From NCBI GenBank assembly GCA_024742495.1, contig JANSYJ010000007.1, forward strand, positions 96,035 to 160,034: a stretch of 64,000 nucleotides of DNA. The letters run 5' to 3'. The DNA is from Bacteroidota bacterium. GTDB lineage: Bacteria > Bacteroidota > Bacteroidia > Flavobacteriales > Schleiferiaceae. Under the pieces are notes generated by a model that saw only the letters and a list, made by a program, of their open reading frames with translations, did no database searches and was not told where the DNA came from. Positions 30,632 to 37,200 of this stretch are shown here, piece after piece. The position numbers were made by a program, and so were the translations under genes. Position 1 is the stretch's first letter; each line of letters starts with the position of its first letter.

Positions 30632-30639
30632 CAAAAATA
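30632..30639 (-). promoter_or_regulatory. -7 box for the marR gene
   Basis: On the minus strand this reads TATTTTTG, a match to TAnnTTTG, five bases before the marR start codon. The spacing would give a near-leaderless transcript; no clear TTTG -33 box is seen at 19-21 bases. Confidence 0.35.
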
Positions 30640-30667
30640 TAATTTGCCTTAACATCCGCAGCAACAT

Positions 30668-30683
30668 TAATGTTTAAACATTA
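30668..30683. promoter_or_regulatory. Perfect 16-base palindrome, putative MarR operator
   Basis: TAATGTTTAAACATTA is its own reverse complement over all 16 bases. It lies between the divergent marR and DUF2851 genes, seven bases before the DUF2851 start, downstream of a probable promoter, where a dimeric MarR protein would block transcription. Confidence 0.68.
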
Positions 30684-30690
30684 GCAAATC

Positions 30691-31950
30691 ATGACTGAAG
30701 ACTTCTTGCATTATATCTGGCACTTTCAAAGTTTGAAGCCAGGTCCATGGCTAAGTACAGAGGATGAGCCGATTAAAGTGATTCATCCGGGCTTCCCCAA
30801 TCACAATAGTGGTCCCGATTTTAGCAATGCCCGCATTCTTATTGCTGGTCAACTTTGGATAGGAAGTGTAGAGATCCATATTGAATCCATGGATTGGTAT
30901 CGTCATAAACATGAGCATGACCCCGCTTATAATAATGTGATCCTCCATGTTGTTTATAAAAGTCAAGAAACCGTAAAAACCCAATTGGGCAACTCATTAT
31001 GTGAGTTAAGTCTGAAAGGACTTTTTGATGAACAGCTTTATTGGCGTTTCGAACAAAGGCTTAATAATTCTACCCATCTAGCTTGCGCAGAGGTGTTTTC
31101 TTCTTGTCTTGATTTGCATAAGTATGAAATGCTAGATCGCTGCGCTGTAGATCGAATGAAACAAAGAATGACCAGGATGGAATGCCTATTTCAGGAGCTG
31201 AGGGGTGATTGGGATGCCTTGTTTTACCATCTCATTGCAAAAAGCCTTGGTCAGAAAGTTAATAAAGAACCGATGGAGATGCTAGCTAGAGTTGTGCCCT
31301 ACCAACTTTGGCGCAAACATGTAAGGGATTCCGAAGCGCTAATGGCCCTGTTTTTAGGAATGTCAGGTTTATTACCCAGTAGCGGGGATGCACAGGTGAA
31401 AAAATGGCGTAGTCTATTTAACTATTTACAACATAAGCATCAATTAAGGCCACTAGAGCCATCCATCTGGAAGTATGCTCGAATGCGTCCTCATTCTTTT
31501 CCCGATAGGCGTATCGCCCAACTAGCAAGCTTAGCACCAGAATTAGAATCGTGGTTTAGTCGCATTCGCGCTGGGGGATGGCAAGATTTTAAGTGGCCAG
31601 CTCTTACAAGTTTTTGGTCTTATCATTATCGGCTTTCCAAATTGTCTTCAGTCCAGCTGAAGGTAGAATGGTCTAAAGATCAAATTAACGCCTTGAAAAT
31701 AAATGCACTAGTTCCCATCTTGTATTTCTATGGGATGAAGCTGAATCGCGAAAGTTTACAAAATAGGGCCTTCGAGATCTTACAAAGTCTTCCTCCAGAA
31801 TCCAATAAGATCACTAAAGGCTATGAACAATTGGGTTTATCTATTAGTTCTGCTTATGACTCACAGGCTTGTCTTACTTGGCACGAAACATACTGTAGGC
31901 CTAAAAAATGTTTAACTTGCACGCTTGGGAATAAGCTGTTAAATGCCTGA
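30691..31950 (+). CDS. DUF2851 family protein
   Basis: A 419-residue Bacteroidota protein of unknown function. Typical features of the family are visible: the N-terminal block DEPIKVIHPGFPNHNSGPDFSNARI and a W-x-GSVEIHI motif with an H-x4-D-x-AYNNVILHVVY segment. This pattern resembles a nuclease-like or metal-binding core rich in D, H and E, and a C-terminal C-x4-C-x2-C cluster (YCRPKKCLTC, about 400-411) may bind a metal. It begins a run of five closely spaced genes, the next overlapping it by eight bases, and the MarR palindrome lies just upstream. A nucleic acid function is my inference from the motif pattern only. Confidence 0.85.
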   Translation: MTEDFLHYIWHFQSLKPGPWLSTEDEPIKVIHPGFPNHNSGPDFSNARILIAGQLWIGSVEIHIESMDWYRHKHEHDPAYNNVILHVVYKSQETVKTQLGNSLCELSLKGLFDEQLYWRFEQRLNNSTHLACAEVFSSCLDLHKYEMLDRCAVDRMKQRMTRMECLFQELRGDWDALFYHLIAKSLGQKVNKEPMEMLARVVPYQLWRKHVRDSEALMALFLGMSGLLPSSGDAQVKKWRSLFNYLQHKHQLRPLEPSIWKYARMRPHSFPDRRIAQLASLAPELESWFSRIRAGGWQDFKWPALTSFWSYHYRLSKLSSVQLKVEWSKDQINALKINALVPILYFYGMKLNRESLQNRAFEILQSLPPESNKITKGYEQLGLSISSAYDSQACLTWHETYCRPKKCLTCTLGNKLLNA

Positions 31951-32176
31951 ATCAATAATGGAACGATTAAGAAGTTTTCTGGAAAGGGGAGGATTTGAGG
32001 TGTGTACACGATCTGGTGAACGAATGGGAATCGCGCCCGGTGTGGTGCGTAAATACTTCATTTACACCTCCTTTTTAACCTTTGGGTCACCAGTGATAAT
32101 TTATCTGGTCTTGGCCTTCTGGATCCAAATAAAAGACCATTTAAGAAGCAAGCGCCATTCGGTGCTCGATATTTAG
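31943..32176 (+). CDS. PspC-domain small membrane protein
   Basis: A 77-residue protein with one hydrophobic helix (about 41-64, FLTFGSPVIIYLVLAFWI) after a short soluble part containing RMGIAPGVVRKYFIY, the PspC pattern (GI-x-P-x-VR-x-x-F). PspC-type proteins are envelope-stress or membrane-sensing factors; in this phylum small stand-alone copies are common and uncharacterised. It overlaps the DUF2851 end by eight bases and precedes the potassium channel by 16 bases, so the three are probably co-transcribed. Confidence 0.8.
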   Translation: MPESIMERLRSFLERGGFEVCTRSGERMGIAPGVVRKYFIYTSFLTFGSPVIIYLVLAFWIQIKDHLRSKRHSVLDI

Positions 32177-32192
32177 CTTATATTCTTATCCC

Positions 32193-33236
32193 TTGTATAA
32201 AACTACCGCCCTTTCACGTTTTCGAACCATCGTAAGCCTATTGGGAATGCTAACCCTAATTGGGGTTTTGGGATATATGTTCCTGGAAGGTTATGATCTT
32301 ACCCAAGCGGTTTACATGACCATTATCACCGTAAGTACGGTTGGTTTTGGTGAAGTAAGGGCATTAAGTCCGGCTGGACAATGGTTTACCTCTTTCTTAA
32401 TCATAGCTAGTTTTGGTACTTTCGCTTATGGACTTACCTTGCTTACTCAGGTGCTTATCTCCGGTGAATTAGTCGCAGATTTAAAACGAAGAAATTTGAA
32501 TCGAAATATTAGTAAAATCGAGAATCACGTTATCCTCTGCGGCTTTGGGCGAAATGGAAGACGGGCCCTACAAAAGTTGGTGGCTTACGGGCAAGAGGTA
32601 TTGGTAATAGAGAATGACCCTCATATTATTGAACAGTACATTAAGCCTTTGGATGTTTTTTATCTGGAAGGCGATGCCACCGATGATGAAGTATTGCAGG
32701 CCGCTGGGGTAGATCGGGCAAGAGCTTTAGTATCAACCTTAAGTAAAGATGCGGATAATTTATTCGTGGTTATTTCTGCACGCTCTATCAATAGTAATAT
32801 CCGCCTTATAAGCAGGGCATCCAGTGAAAGCACCGAACGCAAGCTTAGAGCCGTAGGTGTTGATTCGGTTGTTATGCCAGAAGGCGTTGGTGGTGGACAC
32901 ATGGCCAGCCTTGTAATGAACCCCGATATCGTAGAGTTTTTGGAACACCTATCAGTGGAAGGTTCTTCGGAAAGTAACTTAGAGGAAATAGAACTTTCTG
33001 AACTAGTCGGGGAATCCAAATCATGTAGTTTATACGACTTACATATCCGGCAAAAAACGGGATGCACAATAATCGGCATTAAAGACCCCGACGGTAAATA
33101 CTCTATAAATCCAGATAGTGATACGGTATTAAAGCCTAAGTCGAGATTATTCGTTTTAGGTGATGCTCCACAAATCAAGGCGCTAAACGAATTATTGGCT
33201 GAAATAAATCCTCAAAATCCCCAGCAGCAGGCATGA
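32193..33236 (+). CDS. Voltage-independent K+ channel with RCK (TrkA-N) domain
   Basis: A 347-residue channel subunit: membrane helix 1 (about 12-32), the pore loop with selectivity filter TVGFGE (about 49-54, inside TIITVSTVGFGE), helix 2 (about 65-88), then a cytoplasmic Rossmann RCK_N domain starting HVILCGFGRNGR (NAD-binding G-x-G-x-x-G, about 112-121) with a C-terminal RCK_C lobe (about 265-340). Tetrameric channels of this plan gate K+ flow in response to nucleotide or Ca2+. The start is a TTG at 32193; the next ATG would cut into membrane helix 1, so TTG is preferred. Its last four bases overlap the next gene start. Confidence 0.9.
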   Translation: MYKTTALSRFRTIVSLLGMLTLIGVLGYMFLEGYDLTQAVYMTIITVSTVGFGEVRALSPAGQWFTSFLIIASFGTFAYGLTLLTQVLISGELVADLKRRNLNRNISKIENHVILCGFGRNGRRALQKLVAYGQEVLVIENDPHIIEQYIKPLDVFYLEGDATDDEVLQAAGVDRARALVSTLSKDADNLFVVISARSINSNIRLISRASSESTERKLRAVGVDSVVMPEGVGGGHMASLVMNPDIVEFLEHLSVEGSSESNLEEIELSELVGESKSCSLYDLHIRQKTGCTIIGIKDPDGKYSINPDSDTVLKPKSRLFVLGDAPQIKALNELLAEINPQNPQQQA

Positions 33237-34147
33237 AAATATTAATTACTGGTTCCAATGGATTATTGGGACAAAAGCTCGTTCACCTATTAAAAAATGA
33301 CCCCGAGGTTGATTTAATTGCAACTGCTCGCGGAGAAAATCGACTAAACAGCAAGGAAGCTTATCGCTATCGCTCGATGGATATTTCTAATCTGCAAAAT
33401 GTATTAGAGGTCTTTGAAGCGGAAAAGCCAGATGCAGTTATTCATACTGCAGCAATGACGCATGTTGATGTTTGCGAGGATGACAAGGAAGGATGTTTAA
33501 AACTGAATGTGGAGGCTGTGCAATATATTTTGGCCGCTTGCAGCACCTACTCCTGTCACCTTACTCACCTCAGTACCGATTTCATTTTTGATGGAAGCAA
33601 AGGTCCCCTTACCGAGGAAGAGGAGCCTAGACCAGTATCTTTTTATGGTGAATCGAAATTAAGGGCCGAGCAGCTAATTCAGGCCTCTACCGTGCCACAT
33701 GCTATTTTAAGGACCGTTTTGGTTTACGGTGTTGCGGAGAATATGAGCCGCAGTAATATCGTACTATGGGCGAAAGGAGCCTTGGAGAAGGGCGATCCTA
33801 TAAAAGTGGTTGATGACCAATACCGCAGCCCAACTTTAGCTGAAGATTTGGCTCAGGGTTGCAGTTTGGCCGCCAAGGCAAAGGCCCAGGGCGTTTACAA
33901 TATTTCTGGTCCCGACTTTTACAGCATCATTGATATGGTGAGGGAAATTGCACGGTTTTGGAAATTGGATGAATCTTTAATTAATCCATTATCATCTGCG
34001 GAGCTAAATCAAACCGCAGCGCGCCCACCAAGAACAGGTTTTATTATCGATAAAGCCATCAATGAACTCGGCTATAAGCCCCATAGCTTTAAAGAAGGCT
34101 TAAGTCTGGTGGATGAACAGATTACTAAGGAAAGCGGCTTAAATTAA
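33233..34147 (+). CDS. dTDP-4-dehydrorhamnose reductase-like SDR oxidoreductase
   Basis: A 304-residue NAD(P)-dependent short-chain reductase of the RfbD (RmlD) family. Rossmann G-x-x-G-x-x-G in TGSNGLLGQ (about 6-14), catalytic Tyr-x3-Lys in FYGESKLRAE (about 142-151), and STDFIFDG, typical of RmlD. In dTDP-rhamnose synthesis it reduces the 4-keto sugar, but the rmlABC genes are not here, so another reduction is possible, for example in methionine adenosyltransferase-like or other sugar pathways. It overlaps the channel gene by four bases and precedes the deacetylase by five. Confidence 0.82.
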   Translation: MKILITGSNGLLGQKLVHLLKNDPEVDLIATARGENRLNSKEAYRYRSMDISNLQNVLEVFEAEKPDAVIHTAAMTHVDVCEDDKEGCLKLNVEAVQYILAACSTYSCHLTHLSTDFIFDGSKGPLTEEEEPRPVSFYGESKLRAEQLIQASTVPHAILRTVLVYGVAENMSRSNIVLWAKGALEKGDPIKVVDDQYRSPTLAEDLAQGCSLAAKAKAQGVYNISGPDFYSIIDMVREIARFWKLDESLINPLSSAELNQTAARPPRTGFIIDKAINELGYKPHSFKEGLSLVDEQITKESGLN

Positions 34148-34152
34148 TAGTA

Positions 34153-34791
34153 ATGGATTTTCAAAATATTAAAAGGGTTTTAGTTTTAGCGCCACATCCC
34201 GACGATGGAGAGTTTTCTTCTGGAGGTACAATAAAGCGCCTGAGTGATTTGGGTATAGAAGTGCATTATGCTGCTTTCTCGCCATGCATTCAGTCTTTAC
34301 CAGAAGGATTAGCAGAAGATACGCTGTGGAAAGAGTTATCCAATGCCGCGGAAATTTTAGGCGTGCAGGAGCAGAACATTCATACATTTCAATTCCCCGT
34401 TCGTTACTTTCCTGAGCATCGTCAAGCCATTTTAGAACAACTTATCCTTTTAAAGAAAAGCATCAGCCCAGATTTGGTCCTTATGCCAAATTCCTTAGAT
34501 ATACATCAGGATCATAACACCATTCATAAAGAGGGATTAAGGGCTTTTAAGCACACTCGAATTTTAGGCTATGAGCTTCCTTGGAATAATTTGAATTTCA
34601 CCAATAACTGTCATGTTCGATTGGAAAGAAATCACATTAAATCTAAGATGGAGGCCCTGCAATGCTACCAATCTCAGAATGGTAGGAATTACATGGATGA
34701 AGAATTCTTCTTCGGGTTGGCTAAAACGAGAGGAATTCAGATTAATGAATCTTATGCAGAAGCCTTTGAGCTCATTCGTTGGATTCTCTAA
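34153..34791 (+). CDS. PIG-L family zinc deacetylase
   Basis: Metal-dependent N-deacetylase of the PIG-L/MshB/BshB superfamily, 212 residues. The zinc motif APHPDDGE (13-20) and the second metal site with HQDH (about 118-121, SLDIHQDHNTIHKE) are intact. Relatives deacetylate GlcNAc-linked substrates in bacillithiol, mycothiol, GPI or glycan synthesis. It follows the SDR reductase, and this pair may act on a sugar nucleotide or glycan, but no partner tells which. Its stop TAA overlaps the convergent stop of the beta-propeller gene. Confidence 0.88.
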   Translation: MDFQNIKRVLVLAPHPDDGEFSSGGTIKRLSDLGIEVHYAAFSPCIQSLPEGLAEDTLWKELSNAAEILGVQEQNIHTFQFPVRYFPEHRQAILEQLILLKKSISPDLVLMPNSLDIHQDHNTIHKEGLRAFKHTRILGYELPWNNLNFTNNCHVRLERNHIKSKMEALQCYQSQNGRNYMDEEFFFGLAKTRGIQINESYAEAFELIRWIL

Positions 34792-35915
34792 TCCTTTACC
34801 CGAAAAGCCTCTAAGTACTCTTTAAAAGATGGTTCTGAGCCGTTTAGCACAATTAGGTCCTGAACGGCCCAATTTTCATTAAAAGGCACTAAATCATATT
34901 GCTTTTGGGAGGGATCAATTACTATAATAGCATTGCGATTGGAATCAATAACGAGATAAAATTCCCCCCAAGCAACAGCATTCTGCCACCATTCTGAATT
35001 TCCCATTTCTGGCGCTTTATCCGGAAGGCCATTCGCGATGAATTTTGTTCTACGGTTCTCTTCAGCTATCCACAATTCACCTTCGCCGGTGTTGGTTGCC
35101 ATAATTTTGCCTCCACTAATCATAAAGCCTCCATGCGGATTGCGAAGACCGGCGATTGCAATTTTGCTTTCTCCTGATGCACGATCAATCCGGCGCACGC
35201 TTCCTTCATGAAATAGGGTTGCTAGAATATCGCCTTCTTCACTATAACTGGCGGTATTAATAAAAGCAGCTCTTTGGGCTGTAGGTAAATGATCCTTTAA
35301 AGGATCATTGATAAAGAGATGTTGAATTCCTTCAGCCTTCCAGGCTAGGTGTTGACCCTTAGATCGAGTAAGGTGAATTTTATTTCCTTCTTTATTCTTA
35401 GCTTGATTAATCCCGTTTTCCCAGGAAAACCATTCCCAGACTTGCTCGCCACTAGGATAGTGATATTCAAATAAAGCATCGAAACCACTACTACTAACTA
35501 AAACTACATCCTTTTTGCTGGGATGAAAAGCCACGGTATGGATATAGCTAAACCACGGATTGCTAAAACTATAAACAGCCTTTTCATCAATAATGATAAC
35601 CGTGTTTTCTAAGGAGAAAGCCAATCGATTTCCTGCTGAAGATAGTCCGCGTGGTTCCTTAAGGTCGCTAATGGTGTTTATTTCTACCGCATTGCCCTTC
35701 GAAAGTTTTAAATGGGAAATTCCGCCTAAGCTTACGGCTCTTCGTTCAACGCTTCCTCCTCGACCGGATAAATTACTCCTAGCGGCTAAATAGCGTGCCC
35801 GTATTGCTTTTAGGTCAAAACTCTTAATACTTATTAAAAGTTCCAATTCAGGGTAAAAACTAGAACTTCTATTCCAGTCCTTAAGGTGATGGACCTGTTC
35901 AATCATTAAATTCAT
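34788..35915 (-). CDS. Probable beta-propeller protein of unknown function
   Basis: A 375-residue protein without a signal peptide. Repeating beta-strand units (for example TVIIIDEKAVYSF, HTVAFHPSKKDVVLVSSSG, GGKIMATNTGEGELWIAEE, EFYLVIDSNRNAIIVID) with a strand-turn spacing of about 40-45 residues suggest a six- or seven-bladed propeller (NHL or TolB type). I do not recognise a family. It is the last gene of a leftward run with YfhO and a family 4 glycosyltransferase, whose end it overlaps by 17 bases, so a role with the same glycan or lipoprotein modification is plausible. Residues such as WEWFSWENG are reminiscent of arylsulfotransferase propellers, but similarity is too weak to claim it. 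Confidence 0.65.
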   Translation of the reverse strand: MNLMIEQVHHLKDWNRSSSFYPELELLISIKSFDLKAIRARYLAARSNLSGRGGSVERRAVSLGGISHLKLSKGNAVEINTISDLKEPRGLSSAGNRLAFSLENTVIIIDEKAVYSFSNPWFSYIHTVAFHPSKKDVVLVSSSGFDALFEYHYPSGEQVWEWFSWENGINQAKNKEGNKIHLTRSKGQHLAWKAEGIQHLFINDPLKDHLPTAQRAAFINTASYSEEGDILATLFHEGSVRRIDRASGESKIAIAGLRNPHGGFMISGGKIMATNTGEGELWIAEENRRTKFIANGLPDKAPEMGNSEWWQNAVAWGEFYLVIDSNRNAIIVIDPSQKQYDLVPFNENWAVQDLIVLNGSEPSFKEYLEAFRVKD

Positions 35916-37200
35916 TTAGAATTTCTGCCAACATCTTGGTACTTCCTTCTCTGGTGTACTTTAGGCTAGGCTCTAAGTCTTCTTGAACTTTGAACCCTTT
36001 TGATTTTTGCCAATTTCCGAATAGCTCTAGTATCCGAGCCTTTATGCCTTCTTTGTTTTTATAATCAAGACTTTTACCTCGTTTACATTCTTGTATGATT
36101 TCCGCGGCATTGCCCTCAGGAGGAGCTATTGATAGCAACGGAGTTCCAGAGCCCAAATATTCAAAAAGTTTACCTGTTAAGATGAGGTTATTGTCTTTGG
36201 TTTGTGGCACTATAAAGATAAGAGCGGAGCTATCAACCATTACTTTTGTGGCATAGTGATGTGGCTGGTAGCCATGGTCATGCACAAAGGAGTTTAGGCC
36301 ACAAGCAGAAATTGATTCCCGTACCCCTGGATCAATATTTCCAACAAAGTGAATTTGAAGAGCCTCCTTAATTTGAGCATTTTCCACTACCAACTCCGCT
36401 AGAGCGGTCCATAGGGCAGCTACATTTTGATTAGGTTTAAAATTCCCGGTGTAGCTCAAACTAAAGAATTCCTGTTTCTTAGTCTCAGGTGCTGGTAAAT
36501 CGGCCGGATCATAGCCGTTGTAAAGTATTTCAACCTTTTGTGCTCTATCTTCAAACTCTAAGGCCAAGCCAGGGCTTACTGTAAGTATGCGATCGGCACT
36601 GTTTAATACTAGGTCTTCGAGATTCTGATCTTTTATTTTCGTTCGTTTGGTTCGAGGAAAAAAACTATTGTAGAAAATATTGACCCATGGATCTCTAAAA
36701 TCGGCCAGCCAAGGCAGATCAAATTCATCTTTTAATTGCTTTGCGGCTAAGTGGGTGCTGTGTGGAGGACCGGTGCTAATTATAGCATCTATGTCACCAT
36801 CGCTTAAAACGTTTCGCGCCTGCTTCAAGAGGTAAGGGTTCCATCCTTTGCGAGCATCTGGAATAAAAAAATTGGCTCTAATGTAATTGAGCAATTGCTG
36901 CTTTTTACTTTTTGGCTTTAATAGCCCAATTCCTCCAGTACTTACCTGTTTGTCTTTTTTACCCCGAAGCATAGCATAAGCTCTAAACGGATCTCTAGCG
37001 GGAGTATGGTGCACTTCAAGGTCGGAAGGAATTTCTTTCAGCAAGCTATCATCATAACTTGAAGCCACTGGGTTTTCAGGGGTTATCACAATAGTATCCC
37101 AACCGTATTTTCGCAGGAAGACAACATTTTTCAGCCATCTTTGAACGCCTGGTCCACCAGCTGGGGGCCAGTAATAGCTTAATAACAAAACCTTCCTCAC
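35899..37200 (-). CDS. Glycosyltransferase family 4 protein
   Basis: A 433-residue retaining GT-B glycosyltransferase. The N-terminal acceptor domain begins LLSYYWPPAGGPGVQRW (PP-x-GGxGVQR is the usual GT4 entry). The C-terminal donor domain has the E-x7-E-like site near FEYLGSGTPLL, with the preceding TGKLFEY. The mid-domain line DWLADFRDPW is common in Bacteroidota members. It overlaps the YfhO gene by four bases and the propeller gene by 17, so it is co-translated with both. The donor and acceptor sugar are unknown. YfhO neighbours suggest it modifies a surface glycan or a lipid-linked sugar. Confidence 0.88.
   Translation of the reverse strand: MRKVLLLSYYWPPAGGPGVQRWLKNVVFLRKYGWDTIVITPENPVASSYDDSLLKEIPSDLEVHHTPARDPFRAYAMLRGKKDKQVSTGGIGLLKPKSKKQQLLNYIRANFFIPDARKGWNPYLLKQARNVLSDGDIDAIISTGPPHSTHLAAKQLKDEFDLPWLADFRDPWVNIFYNSFFPRTKRTKIKDQNLEDLVLNSADRILTVSPGLALEFEDRAQKVEILYNGYDPADLPAPETKKQEFFSLSYTGNFKPNQNVAALWTALAELVVENAQIKEALQIHFVGNIDPGVRESISACGLNSFVHDHGYQPHHYATKVMVDSSALIFIVPQTKDNNLILTGKLFEYLGSGTPLLSIAPPEGNAAEIIQECKRGKSLDYKNKEGIKARILELFGNWQKSKGFKVQEDLEPSLKYTREGSTKMLAEILNEFND

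Noticed and set aside
32660..33178. Antisense frame of 172 codons in the K+ channel gene
   Set aside because: The forward frame carries the RCK domain; the reverse is a shadow without a motif.
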